Of a stretch of 19,235 bases of DNA, positions 1-8,990 are shown one piece after another. Under the pieces are notes generated by a model, which was not told the origin of the DNA, did no database searches, and was given only the letters and a program-made list of their open reading frames with translations. This stretch comes from Goniomonas avonlea (lineage: Eukaryota; Cryptophyceae; Goniomonadida; Goniomonadaceae). Position numbers and translations under genes: made by a program. Where the stretch lies: the NCBI GenBank assembly GCA_003573635.1, contig QUTJ01031786.1:1-19235 (forward strand), written 5' to 3'. Numbering within the stretch: the stretch's first letter is position 1; every line of letters starts with the position of its first letter.

Positions 1-290
1 TTTGGCTATCAGACGAGCCGTCGACGTAGTCGATCGGCCGTATGCTGATAGAGAAACTTAGCGAAGAAGGTCAGGAAAGAATTCGGATTCGGAGTATCAC
101 TGGTATGAGCAGCGGAGNGCTAATCATACCCAATCCAAATCTATTTCTGACCCCGCGAGACTTGAATCGCCGTTGCGACCAAGTCAAGCCATGCTTTCGG
201 CTGTGCGCTNCGTCGCTGATAATGATGCGCTATTTGATTTAGTTTGCATCATGCTGGGCCTGTTTTTGGCCGGGCCTCTTCTGATTCAGA
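1..290. other. Left flank without a recognised gene
   Basis: No gene is recognised here. A short open frame (42-242, +) holds an arginine/isoleucine repeat at 75-101 (residues RIRIRSI) and an NPNLF stretch near 130-147. Both resemble pieces found inside the two retroelement copies further right (RIRIRSI again at 537-557; NPNLF in the antisense copy near 5590). The stretch is therefore probably retroelement-derived. It contains two ambiguous bases (118 and 210). Confidence 0.4.
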
Positions 291-316
291 TGCTAAGGCC
301 TTTCTGACAGACCCTG

Positions 317-514
317 ATGATACCAGGGCCTCGCTGCACAGGTTTTGACCCGGATACGGGTCTGGACTGCGAAGCGCCCGCGATGGCGGGTGCTTTCTTT
401 TGCACGACCCATGGCATCCCTGCCAGGCCTCTCCTGGGAGGTCCTGAGCAGGATGGTTATCCCGACAACGTGCCTGTCACCAGGTTGATGCAGGAACGTC
501 GTCACCTACTCTGA
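317..514 (+). CDS. Small cysteine/histidine ORF at the 5' end of retroelement copy 1
   Basis: A 65-residue open frame. It contains Cys residues spaced as in a small zinc-binding motif (C at residue 7, C at 18, then a C..H pair at 28-31), followed by a proline/glycine-rich tail. It lies just ahead of the PHD-like frame of copy 1 and shares its GC-rich composition, so it is probably the 5' part of the element's first ORF. I do not recognise a family. It could also be a chance frame in non-coding leader sequence. Confidence 0.3.
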   Translation: MIPGPRCTGFDPDTGLDCEAPAMAGAFFCTTHGIPARPLLGGPEQDGYPDNVPVTRLMQERRHLL

Positions 515-530
515 AACCCTCAGAGCGCGT

Positions 531-1591
531 ATGTGCGCGGAGAGGATCCGAATCCGGAGCATTTTCGCAGCGGTCTGCTGCGGAGGCAGCTGCCCAACGA
601 GAGCAGCGACGCCCTCGACCCCGCCGGAGCCCGAGCAAGTGGTGGACGCTGGCTGCGGACGATGGTTCCACGCCAGCTGTGTCCCCAAAGGCTTCTGGCA
701 ATTTACGTCCGGCTACCTAACCTGCGCCCACTGCGTGAGAAACAGCCGGACCAACCTCTACAACAATCTNCAGCCCGGACAGTACATCGTCATGGGCGCC
801 GACGACGGCCCAGCCCCAAGCGCTTCAGCAGGTACTGTGATCACACAGCCCAGCCCCACGCACCCAGCAGGCAAGGCTACGGAGGATGAAAAATGCTGGG
901 GACCCACCCAGATCATGGGAGGGTACGAAGCAGATGAGCAATCGTGTAAGCACCGTAAGAAGCTCTTTGGCGATTATACGATTTACAAGGCGCACGAGCG
1001 CCCCGCCAAGTCGCCAACGGCCACTGATGAGTGGACGAAGCCGACTTGCCTCGAGCGGCACTTCGAGTTCCTGAAGATCCAAGCTGCGTTTCGTCGACAA
1101 CCAGGTCGTGCCAAACGCGCTTCGTCGACAACCAGTGGTCCAACGAACGCGCGGCGTGCTACCACCTGTGCAGATTTCTGATCCAGCACGGCCGAGAGAT
1201 CATCAAAGATCACGACATCGCGGTCTACTGGGAGTATTTCAGCATCGCTCGCCGACGCTCGCTGTTCCACCCCTGGACAAGGGAAAGGCCCGACGAGAGC
1301 ATCACCACCGAGGCGATGCGTCGATGCAACCAAGCAGCCTTCCAAGGCATGCTCGCCGACATCGGCGACCGGTTCGGTGCACCCGCAGGCAACGCCAACG
1401 ATGGCGCGCGTGCGGAGCCCTTCCACAATGGGGCGTTCGCCTCGAAGAGGAGGAGGACCGATAAGCAGAAGTGCCTGGTCTGCAAGCAGCAAGGGCACAA
1501 GCCGAGGGATTGCCCATCCAAGCTCAAGCCCAATCGGACGCCGGACCCCAAAACCAAGGCAGCCGACCAAACCAAGCGCACCGCGGATTGA
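531..1591 (+). pseudogene. Gag-like protein with PHD-like finger and CCHC zinc knuckle
   Basis: The first part (531 to about 1100) has a PHD-like treble-clef pattern. A CCGGSC cluster lies near 573-592, then CGRWFHASC, and a closing CAHC near 724-735. The second part, read from about 1120 in another frame, is a helical, charged segment (WSNERAACYHLCRFLI and onward). It ends in a CCHC zinc knuckle at 1471-1512 (C-x2-C-x4-H-x4-C) and a basic tail, with a TGA at 1589-1591. A knuckle before the polymerase is typical of retroelement Gag and binds nucleic acid. The PHD finger is less usual and may recognise chromatin (inference). The frame changes at about 1090-1140, beside a 15-base direct repeat (1090-1104 and 1121-1135), so the copy is called broken. 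There is an ambiguous base at 771. Confidence 0.6.
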
Positions 1592-2221
1592 CAGGGCGAG
1601 GGCGCTCTCGAGCACCTGCCCGCGGCGCCCACGAAGATCCGCAAGCTGGCATCCGCAGTGACAGCAGCGGCGATCGCGACCGCAGTAATCCTGGCCTCGT
1701 CCACGGTAGCGGCGACAGTCGGCTACGGCGTGGACCCACAGACGGGCTTGCAGCCCGTGTTTCCACCGCTCCCGATAGTAGGCCAGTACGTCGACGCTCC
1801 GCTGGACTCTCTCCACCCCACGTCGCGCGCAGTTTGGCAACAGCGCCGCAAGTCGCAGCGTTGTGCGCACTCAAGGCACGACGAGAAACCGCAGTGGGAC
1901 CGCCGTCTTGCGCGCCTGTGGCAGCAGACGCTCCCGCTGCTCCGCAAGTTCAGAGACTCGGCTCATCTGGTCGAGTACAACACCGCCCAGACGCTGGTAG
2001 CCAGAGTGCTGGACGCGTTGGAGCAAGCCCCGCGAGTCCTCGTACCGCCGCACAAGTTCGCGCCGGACTTCTCGATTTGCCCCACGTGCGCAGTCACCAC
2101 TCGCCGATCGTTCCTGGCGAAGGAGGAGATCGACGTGCTGATGATTCGCCGAGAAACAGACGTACGCGTCGTGGTCTCAAGGTGTGCCGCCTTCGAAGTC
2201 AGCCCCAGCGAGGCAGATTGA
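1592..2221 (+). CDS. Pol amino-terminal region of retroelement copy 1
   Basis: This open stretch continues in the same frame directly after the Gag-like stop at 1589-1591 and runs to a stop at 2219-2221. It overlaps the start of the RT frame, which is in another register from about 2184. Residues are Ala/Val-rich at first (a hydrophobic run near 1658-1720). They then become charged, with a CPTC pair near 2078-2089. I see no protease motif such as D-[ST]-G. Its position between the zinc knuckle and the RT suggests the N-terminal part of Pol. The overlap with the next frame may be a programmed shift or a mutation; the sequence alone does not decide. Confidence 0.4.
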   Translation, partial: QGEGALEHLPAAPTKIRKLASAVTAAAIATAVILASSTVAATVGYGVDPQTGLQPVFPPLPIVGQYVDAPLDSLHPTSRAVWQQRRKSQRCAHSRHDEKPQWDRRLARLWQQTLPLLRKFRDSAHLVEYNTAQTLVARVLDALEQAPRVLVPPHKFAPDFSICPTCAVTTRRSFLAKEEIDVLMIRRETDVRVVVSRCAAFEVSPSEAD

Positions 2222-4460
2222 GGCTTTCAACAAGACGGTGATCGCCGGAATGCGAGACGACATGCACAGTGTCTACGCACCGTCCGGTCACCAGCAGTTG
2301 CACTGGGAGGAGTGGTACGCCTGCGGCGCCCCGGCGACAGTGTGGTCGTCGATCCGAGACGGCTGGCCGTACAATTTCTCGTGCGTCCCAGTGAAGGTTC
2401 GACGCCAGACGGACCTGCAAGCCGTCAATGGCGAGACCATGATCACGGGCGGCCACGACCCACCGCGTTCAGCGGTCGCCAAGTTTCAGCGAGTCGCGGT
2501 CAAGTCCCACAAGTGGGAAGGACCGCTCAGCTATATCCCAGAGCTGCTGACGCCGATGCACTTCGTGCCCAAAGAGTGCGAAGACGGGTCTCTCAAGTGG
2601 AGGATCGTCTTTGACTGCAAGAGATCAGGCCTCAACAACGTGACCAGCAAGGCGACAGTGCAGTACGCCGAAGTCGACGACACAAGCGCGATCACGACCC
2701 CGACCTCGATCCAGTACAAGACGGACGAGCCAGACGCGTTCCTCGGTAAGCCGCGTTATTGGGAACACCGCGACTTGGTGTCCGTCGTCGACCCAGGCGA
2801 CGGATCGTGCTGGCACCATGGGTACACGTCGTTCGGCACGACGGATGGCCCCTGGATCCAGATGCAAGCAGCAACGCTCGTCGCAGCAATGAGAGCTCGC
2901 GGGTGGGGTGACCACGACGCAAGCGAAGGCCCCATCGCCCCCACAGCCGATCTAGTGGTGATGATGGACGATTACTACGGCACGGTCGAGCCCAGGTGGG
3001 ACGACGACCTCGAAATCGGCGAGATCTACCTGCGGCATTTGACGGGACTTTTGTCTCGTCTGGGCGTCAGCTTCCAGCCGAAGGCCGACAAGACCATGAC
3101 CGGAGTGGGCCTCTCCTTCAAAGGTGTCGTCATCGACCCCTTGACGGACCTCGCATCCATACCAACCGCAGAGATGGACGGAGCGCTGCGACAAGCAGCC
3201 GAGCTGGTACAGGAAGCGAGAGACGACGCAGGCGGCCAAGTTGACGCGCGGCGATGCACGAAGGTAGCCGGCCGCCTCAACTACATGGCGGCATACACGC
3301 GCGAAGCCCGTGCGCACATCTACGACTTCATCCGGTCGCTCTACGCACCGGAGGAGTTGGTGCTCAACGATAACGGTACGGACTGGCGCGGCTCGCTCGG
3401 GAACCCCTTCGCAGCCTATGCGAGCACTGGCAATAGGTGGATCAAGGGGCGCGGCGCCGCGATTCGGATCATACCCACGCTCAAGCTTTGGAAGAAAGGG
3501 TCCAAGGTCGTCCTCAGGGACGGAGGGATCGCAGCTTGCCGCTGGTGGATCAAGAACGGCCGTGATCAGAACGGAGTACGCATGTACTTGACGGGCGTGC
3601 ACAAAGGCATTTGGCGCCCCCACTGCTTCAGGTTGAGCTTCGACAGCTCCGACGAAGAGCACAAGTACATCAACAACACCTCGAGAGGTTGGACACGGTC
3701 AGGCATCCCGGTCCTCACCTCAGACGCGTCCGGAGGCGGTCTAGGAGGGTGGTTCGATACGGAAAGCTACTCGGTGCATTCACACCCAAGCTGGCCTCTC
3801 ACTTGGAGGCCGCCTCCCACATCAGTGCGTGGGAGCTCATGGGAGCTTTCGTACTCCTCCAACGCGTTGGCCCGTCACTCACACCCCAGCCGGGCCAGGA
3901 CGGAAGAGTGCTCATGCGCATCGACAACACCCAGGCCATCGCAGCGATCAACAAGGGCTACAGCCCTCGCGAAGAGATCGACACGATCGCGAAGCAGTTT
4001 GCGAAGCTGGCGTTCGACCTCCAGCTTGACGTGATCGCGGTCCATATCCCAGGCAGGATCAACACGCTCGCGGACGCATTGTCGCGGGTTAAGAAACCGA
4101 AGCTTCTTCGAGGAGGACCTCGAAGGCGAGGACTGGTTCATCAACCCAGACTTCACGAAGCTCGCCGAACTTGTACAGCACCTGCACACCCAGCAGGCAG
4201 CCGGTCGCCGATTCAGTGCCACACTCATCTGGCCTCGTCTCGGCTCGCTCGCTGAAGTCAGCTTGCGTGATTCCCTCCCAGCGCTGGGTTTCAAGCTCAT
4301 CCGGAGCTACCCACGCGCGGCCAGTGCCTCACACCCACCCCTGTTCTTCTCGCGCCCCCCGCACACTGTTTGGTCGCATTTCCCGTTGCCTTTACCCGAC
4401 TGCATCGCCGCTCCCCCTCACCGTTGGGATGTGGAGATGTGGCGAAAGTGGCAGGCCTGA
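2184..4460 (+). pseudogene. Reverse transcriptase-RNase H polyprotein, frame-broken
   Basis: RT signals in order are a fingers motif WRIVFDCKRSGLN (about 2596-2635), a motif A-like SVVDP (about 2777-2796), a motif B-like FGTTDGPW (2830-2853) and the catalytic VVMMDDYYG (2956-2980). The RNase H follows: SDASGGGLGGW (3720-3752), then after a shift at 3765-3790 HISAWELMGA, DNTQAI (about 3922) and ADALSR (4070-4087). A second shift leads into a tail (4104-4460) with a DWFINPDF motif, as often found after RNase H in such elements. It would copy element RNA to DNA and degrade the template. The stretch between motifs A and B is about 25 residues shorter than usual, and the antisense copy shares this. 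Two frame changes argue against activity. Confidence 0.75.
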
Positions 4461-4481
4461 CGAGCGACCGCAGGTGGCGCG

Positions 4482-5088
4482 ACGGGGACCAAGCTGACGA
4501 GGGATCAAGGGACCCACCCAACCAGCGGAGAGCTCGACTGGATGGAGCGCCACGGAGCACCGCCGCCCATCGTGGAGAACTCCGCAGAGCGAGACGACCT
4601 GTGGTTGTGCCCCTCGCCCCTGGTGGAACCCCCTTCCTGCGAGTTCGCCTCGCTGCGACGAGGTAGCGAAGGAGGCCGAAGAGCATCGCCGCTGGGCAGT
4701 GTGCGAGCCCGCCGAGAGCAGTGGCGACGACGCAGTCGTGGCCAGTGCACTCAGCTTCAGGCACCTGGGGTTCATGCCCCCCGATCGCGTCCTCGCCATG
4801 CGTGCCAAGCATGAGGAGGAGATCCGTTTGGCTCGTGCCGAGGAGGAACACGAAGCCAAGAGGGCCCTTTGGCCCGTACGGATGGCCGAGATCAACGCCC
4901 AGGCGACGGAGCGCAAGGGAATCACCATCCACAAGAAGGTGAAGCCCTGCTTCGCCCCATTCAGGGCGCCTGAGGAAGTGTCAGTTCCACGACCGGACGC
5001 GCTTCTGGACCCAGTGGACCCGGAGTCGATCAAGGTCATCAGGCAGCCGCCGCGCAGCTACCGTTTTTCCAAGACCACCACGGCGTAA
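4482..5088 (+). CDS. Charged 3' ORF of retroelement copy 1, function unknown
   Basis: After the pol stop at 4458-4460 a further coding-like stretch runs to a TAA at 5086-5088. It must be read in one frame to about 4650 and in another afterwards. The second part contains a strongly charged helical segment (RAKHEEEIRLARAEEEHE, about 4801-4856), likely a coiled coil, and ends in a basic, proline-rich tail. I do not recognise a family. There is no tyrosine-recombinase or methyltransferase motif, which DIRS elements would carry at this place. Its composition matches the rest of the element. The stop lies only a few bases before the antisense copy 2 begins. Confidence 0.4.
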
Positions 5089-5585
5089 GGCGTAGGCTGA
5101 AGCCAATAACGCCTTAGCTCGGAGCACTAGGCCGTTGAGCTTGACGTCGGGCACGGATGTGATGTCCGTAACGGGGTCAATAACGATGCCTTTGAAGGCA
5201 AAGCCAGTGCCGACCATGGTCTTGTCGGCCTCGTCTTGCCACCCCACTCCCAGACGCTCAAGTAGGCCGGTCAGGTGGCCCAGTGCCTCACGCCCTGACC
5301 GCAGAGGGTCGACTCCCTCGTCTCTCGGACACACTCCATAGTAATCGTCCATCATGACCTGGAGACTCGCGCGTGGTGCCGTAGGCCCCTCCGAGGCTGG
5401 CGCGTCGCCCCAACCCTCACTGTGCATACATATGACTGCGGTGGAACATGAACACTGAATGTGTGGCCTGTCGGTCGTGCCGAAGACCACCGATGTGTGT
5501 CGCCCGTCACCGGATCGATGACTGAAACCGTGTCTCGAACCGTCCAATGCCTAGGTTTCCCTAAGAATGCATCGGGTTCATCGGT

Positions 5586-5665
5586 CTTGTACTGAAACAA
5601 ATTCGGATTGGTGATACTGATTGGTGATTCTGATTGGTGATACTGATTCTGATTGGTGATACTGG
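5586..5665. repeat. In-frame minisatellite inside RT copy 2
   Basis: Imperfect tandem units built on GATTGGTGAT followed by ACT or TCT (plus strand) are repeated about five times. On the minus strand they read in frame as an Asn/Gln/Ser/Ile-rich insert between VDDAS and YKTDEPDAF of the RT. Copy 1 has only about nine residues at that place. Related words (ATTCGGATTCGGAGTATCAC) occur at 80-101. Confidence 0.7.
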
Positions 5666-5769
5666 CGTCGTCCACCTTGCAATACTCCACTGTGGCACAG
5701 TTGCACGCCTTGTTGTGCCCAGAGCGTTTGCCGTCGAACACCCCACTTAATGGAGACGGGTGGGCCTGG

Positions 5770-5925
5770 CACCTTGGATGCGCAGTCCCCACAGCGTCGT
5801 AGTGGCCAGAGCACAACACCAGCTCGACCGAGACAACGCCAGCAACGCGTATCGGAACAGTCGACGCAGGTAATGCCTTGCTCGTCGGTGGAGTGACATT
5901 GGCTGCAGATGCCGATAATGCCATG
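5770..5925 (-). pseudogene. PHD-like zinc finger of retroelement copy 2
   Basis: Four Cys pairs within about 45 residues (C-x2-C, C-x2-C, C-x2-C, C-x2-C, with a Trp before the third pair) look like a PHD or related treble-clef finger. Copy 1 has an equivalent finger in its first ORF. This makes the finger a shared feature of the family rather than an accident. It now joins almost directly to RT residues through an internal deletion. Its function in the element is unknown; chromatin-directed targeting is a guess. Confidence 0.5.
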
Positions 5926-6252
5926 GAGCGGGTCAGGGACGAAAGTCAAGATGCGGCCGTCGTTGCCCTTGGCCGTCCTATGTCGCTTGGACGGTGTAGG
6001 GCGAATCGATTGTTGTTGCACCCGAGTAAACGATGGTGCTGTCGGCACTGGCGTCTCGCCGTCAATGGCCATAGCATTGAAAACCTGGAGAGTACCCGTA
6101 GAATCCGGTGAGGAGTCGAGGGGCTCAGGTGGCAAGTAGTCAGAGGACAAGAGAGAAAATGACGTATTGTCGTCCAGGGCCAAGATCCACGGTGTTTCGC
6201 AGATGACGCACGCGAGTGCGCCGCCGTGGCAGCCCAGACAGAGTGTAGACAT

Positions 6253-6824
6253 GCAGTGTGAGGCGCCCGGTAGGTCGCCCGCCTCGCGCGGCCGAGCCTG
6301 CCCGGGGTGCGAACCCCTTCGCTATCGCAGCTCCAGCCTCGTCCCCGGCGCCTTGAAGCACCATCACGGCGCTCCCCCGTCATCAGAGGGCGGCCGAGCT
6401 CCAGAGGGACCCGCGCACCTTAGGTGTCCCCACGCCACGATGTTTGTCAACATTCGCGGCCCGCGAGTGGCTTCCGCGTTTCACGTCAAGCCCGCTCGAT
6501 GTACCACTATTCGTGGTCGTCGAACTTTTTTGGCGCTCTCTTTGAGCTGCCAGGGGGACTACGCAGGTACCTTCGCACAGTTCTTACTCGTAGCGATTGT
6601 AACCGAGGGTTCTAATACATCCCCTACCTGTGTGATCTCGTCGATCGTGTGTGATCCGACGTCTTTTGTCCCTTGTTTGCTGAGCTGTGTTTCGCTTGTT
6701 TCCTCGTTGCCTCGTCCTTGCTTTGTTTCTGCTTACTGCCAAATTTCCTCGCACTGTACCATGGGGGAAGCAACAGTGAACGACTCCGATCGTTCAAACT
6801 GTAACCACACTAATACCCAACCAT
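6253..6824. other. Gene-free stretch upstream of retroelement copy 2
   Basis: The stretch is GC-rich to about 6480 and then becomes pyrimidine-rich on the plus strand. Open frames here (for example 6167-6841, +) have no motif and no family resemblance. The part next to 6252 could be the 5' leader of retroelement copy 2. No convincing counterpart was seen upstream of copy 1, so it is left unassigned. Confidence 0.4.
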
Positions 6825-7069
6825 GGGGGGTTCGGCGCTAAGCTTGGTGAAAGATAAAGTAAGATTCACATATGGGTCACACGCCATTAACCGTCACCAA
6901 TCGATAGTTACATTAACCTCTGAATGTTATCGTTCACGTTAACCACCTATCGGCGCATTAATGACTCCCCATATCCTCCAAATCTTACCATATCTATCAC
7001 TAGAAGCAGCCCTACTTGAATTAGTATGGTCCCACCTTACCCGATCTGAAACGAGTGTCGAGTGACAAT
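6825..7069. repeat. Long direct repeat, left copy (245 bases)
   Basis: It begins with six G and TTCGGCGCTAAGC and ends with GAGTGTCGAGTGACAAT. The same sequence recurs at 7470-7716 with only a few substitutions and small indels (CACC to CGCC, a missing CG after GTTACA, CCAAAT to CCTAAT). There is no open reading frame in it. The ends do not show clear TG...CA on either strand. It may be a long terminal repeat of a miniature LTR element or one of two inserted copies of a short repeat. Confidence 0.8.
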
Positions 7070-7469
7070 TACGAAGCAGCGTGTACGTTGCTTTATGTTG
7101 TCTCTGACTCGAGTTCGGGTCTTTGGCAGTGAACCGAGGCGTGCTTTGACTCATTTGTGGAGCTTTGGTGGGCGTGCTTGGAGCCTTGAGTGCAGAATCC
7201 TAGGGTTTCGCCTTCTATCTCTCTTGCCTCTCTGCTCCTAGCTAACCACCAACAGACGTGTAAGTCTACTCCCAATTGAATCAAAGGTGCGCGACACGTG
7301 TTCGCCGTTGCCTTTCTTTTCCATGTCACATTTACCGGAAACTTCAGGCTCCCTGGCTGTTTTGCCTTCTTCGGTCTTTTTTGTCCCTCCCTCCCTCACC
7401 TAATTGCCAGCCTTGGGTTATCGGCTGTGCATTTGTCCCTTGAAATGCCCAAACAGCACCGGACCCCGA
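7070..7469. other. Unique sequence between the two direct repeats
   Basis: There are about 400 bases with no recognised gene. The right end is purine/G-rich (GGACCCCGAG leading into six G), as a polypurine tract might be. The left end shows no primer-binding site that I recognise. If the flanking repeats are LTRs, this would be the internal part of a non-coding miniature element (TRIM-like). Confidence 0.4.
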
Positions 7470-7716
7470 GGGGGGTTCGGCGCTAAGCTTGGTGAAAGAT
7501 AAAGTAAGATTCACATATGGGTCACACGCCATTAACCGTCGCCAATCGATAGTTACACGTTAACCTCTGAACGTTATCGTTCACGTTAACCACCTATCGG
7601 CGCATTAATGACTCCCCATATCCTCCTAATCTTACCATATATATCACTAGAAGCAGCCCTACTTGAATTAGTATGGTCCCACCTTACCCGATCTGAAACG
7701 AGTGTCGAGTGACAAT
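7470..7716. repeat. Long direct repeat, right copy (247 bases)
   Basis: Near-identical to 6825-7069 in the same orientation, so the period is 645 bases. It runs straight into an AT dinucleotide tract and a 22-base palindrome. No matching target-site duplication was seen between the left edge at 6824 and the right edge at 7717. Confidence 0.8.
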
Positions 7717-7760
7717 ATATATATATATAGATATATTTCTCGATATATATATATCGAGAT
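7717..7760. repeat. AT tract with a 22-base perfect palindrome
   Basis: An (AT)n run is followed at 7738-7759 by TCTCGATATATATATATCGAGA, which is self-complementary over its whole length (written here as 22 bases of simple repeat). It could extrude as a cruciform. It lies directly at the right edge of the second direct repeat. Confidence 0.7.
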
Positions 7761-8460
7761 CAACAGACGTGCGCACGAGTAAAGGCCGTAAACGAGCACG
7801 CGAGGGACCTAAGAGACGAATACGAGTGCCAGTGTGGGGAGCAAGGGACGTACACGAGGTTTTTTGTGAGGAGTAAGGAAAGCGAGCGTGGGGAGCAAGG
7901 GCCGTGTGCCAGTGTGGGGAGGTAGGAAGGTAAACGAATGCCAGTGTGGCGAGGAACGTACCGCGGGCGAGGACGGGGATGTCAGGGATCTGGGTGCTGC
8001 GGCGTCGCAATGCCTGCCATTTGACAGATCTTAGATCGACGCTTGGCTGAAAACAAAAACACAAACCAAGAAGAAGAAACAAGAAACTGCTATCAATAAA
8101 AGGTGGGGCAACACAATTGGATAGGCCGAGCATATGTAAGGCCGGTTACGCTACACCGTTGTGGGCTGCTTAAGTAAATAGCACCTTGGGGAGACGGCAA
8201 TGCGCGGGGGGGAAGGTGTCCAAAGGTTGGGTGCAGATATTTTCAGGTGGATCAGCTGCTCCAAGACCTTGTACTCGTTCCCTGACAGCTGTCAACACAG
8301 TAATATACTTTCAAGGACAGCGTAGTTGCTGCCTGACAGCTGTTGGCTACAAAATGTACGATCGGAGTCAACACACCCGGGCGGCAATCGGCAAGAGAAG
8401 ATAGACATGACACACCTGGGCGACATTCCGCAAGAGAAGGCAGACAAGCGGCAGAAGCTT
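7761..8460. other. Intergenic region with degenerate tandem repeats
   Basis: No gene is recognised. At 7820-7950 a degenerate unit containing GTGCCAGTGTGGGGAG with ACGAG or GCAAGGG words recurs three or four times. At 8371-8449 two 39-base units (CACACCCGGGCGGCAAT... and CACACCTGGGCGACATT...) stand in tandem, and GACAGCTGT occurs twice (about 8282 and 8335). The 39-base period would keep frame, so a terminal exon of the minus-strand gene is possible but not shown. Confidence 0.4.
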
Positions 8461-8972
8461 TCAGCTCAGCACGTGCGAATGCTAGCTCCTGTTACATTCC
8501 GGGTTAGGTTTTGGTTCAGGTTCTGGTTCACAAGCAACTGTCCAGCAGGACCCCACCCATAAAATACTTGCTCAGAAGAACCTCCCCCAAACTTCCTCAG
8601 CAGTTGGCACCTCCTCCCCAACTTGGTGTCTTCAACTCCTGTCGCACCATTGTGTCCGGTTACACCTGAAATTGGAACGCAACGTTGTGCCCTGCTCCTG
8701 TGTTTTTCTGACCCACCCTCCTTCACTGACACTTTTGTCCCACTTGGCCCCTCGTGTCCCCGTCCCTCGCCCGCCCCTCTGTGCCTTGGGGCATTGTTCA
8801 CACTGGTCATTGTACAAGCTAGTCTCAATAAGTTAGTACGGCACTCATCGCCTCCCGCTAACCTACTGATCTTGCCGCACGTACTGAGTGTGGTTGACGC
8901 TATCGTTACACTTTTCTAGCGTCACGTAGCTCCCTTCTCTGACACACTGTTTGTGAGTGTAACAAACAAGTT

Positions 8973-8990
8973 GGGGGGGGGGGGGGGGGG
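8973..8990 (+). repeat. Run of 18 G
   Basis: An uninterrupted G homopolymer (C on the minus strand). On the minus strand it lies beyond the last tentative exon of the VWA gene. Its length is likely polymorphic or unreliable in the assembly. Confidence 0.9.

Larger units (their letters stand above)
290..5088 (+). mobile_element. Retroelement copy 1 (RT plus DIRS-like RNase H), decayed
   Basis: This GC-rich block reads left to right as a PHD-like finger, a CCHC zinc knuckle, a reverse transcriptase, an RNase H and a charged 3' ORF. The RNase H pattern (SDASGGGLGGW, then HISAWEL, then DNTQAI, then an ADALSR end) is the arrangement known from DIRS/Ngaro-type and related RT-RNase H polyproteins. 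I found neither a tyrosine recombinase (R..HxxR..Y) nor an integrase, nor terminal repeats bounding it, so the superfamily is unsettled. Reading frame changes occur near 1090-1140, 2180-2220, 3765-3790, 4090-4104 and 4650, so this copy is either dead or affected by base-call errors. A related, shorter copy lies in opposite orientation immediately to the right. Confidence 0.75.
5092..6252 (-). mobile_element. Retroelement copy 2, internally deleted and 3'-truncated
   Basis: Read on the minus strand, this stretch starts with a Cys-rich segment (CLGC, CVIC near 6238-6190). It continues to a zinc-finger region at about 5925-5780 (CSQC, CVDC, CWRC, CGDC) and then runs straight into RT sequence. 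That RT sequence (KRSGHNKA, VDDAS, YKTDEPDAFLGKPR, FGTTDRP, VMMDDYYG, GIVIDPVTD) matches copy 1 almost word for word. Compared with copy 1, everything between the PHD-like finger and the RT fingers is missing, the frame breaks at the junction (about 5745), and homology stops near 5092 shortly after the RT palm. An added minisatellite sits within the fingers (5586-5665). It is a dead relic, convergent with copy 1 and abutting it. Confidence 0.75.

Noticed and set aside
1022-1045. Hammerhead-ribozyme-like CTGATGAGTGGACGAAG
   Set aside because: Stem II would have only two pairs, the GAAAC core is not matched, and the stretch is coding in the Gag-like frame.
983-1870. Long minus-strand open frame of 295 codons
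   Set aside because: It is antisense to the zinc-knuckle Gag and Pol start, which carry real motifs. The translation is Arg/Leu/Gly-rich without any domain, as expected for GC-rich antisense DNA.
2952-3662. Minus-strand open frame of 236 codons
   Set aside because: It is the shadow of the RT/RNase H coding strand and has no motif.
6290-6350. tRNA-like GGGGTTCGCACCCC on the minus strand
   Set aside because: The loop is six bases, and no acceptor stem, D arm or anticodon arm could be paired around it.
8515-8545. Telomere-like GGTTAGGTTTTGGTTCAGGTTCTGGTT
   Set aside because: It is a short, irregular GGTTC/GGTTTT repeat without a constant unit; not a telomeric array.
8466-8828. Minus-strand open frame ending in an NQNLNQNL repeat, as a further exon of the VWA gene
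   Set aside because: It lies in the right direction and has plausible acceptors, but no phase-consistent join to exon 9 and no VWA3 similarity could be shown.
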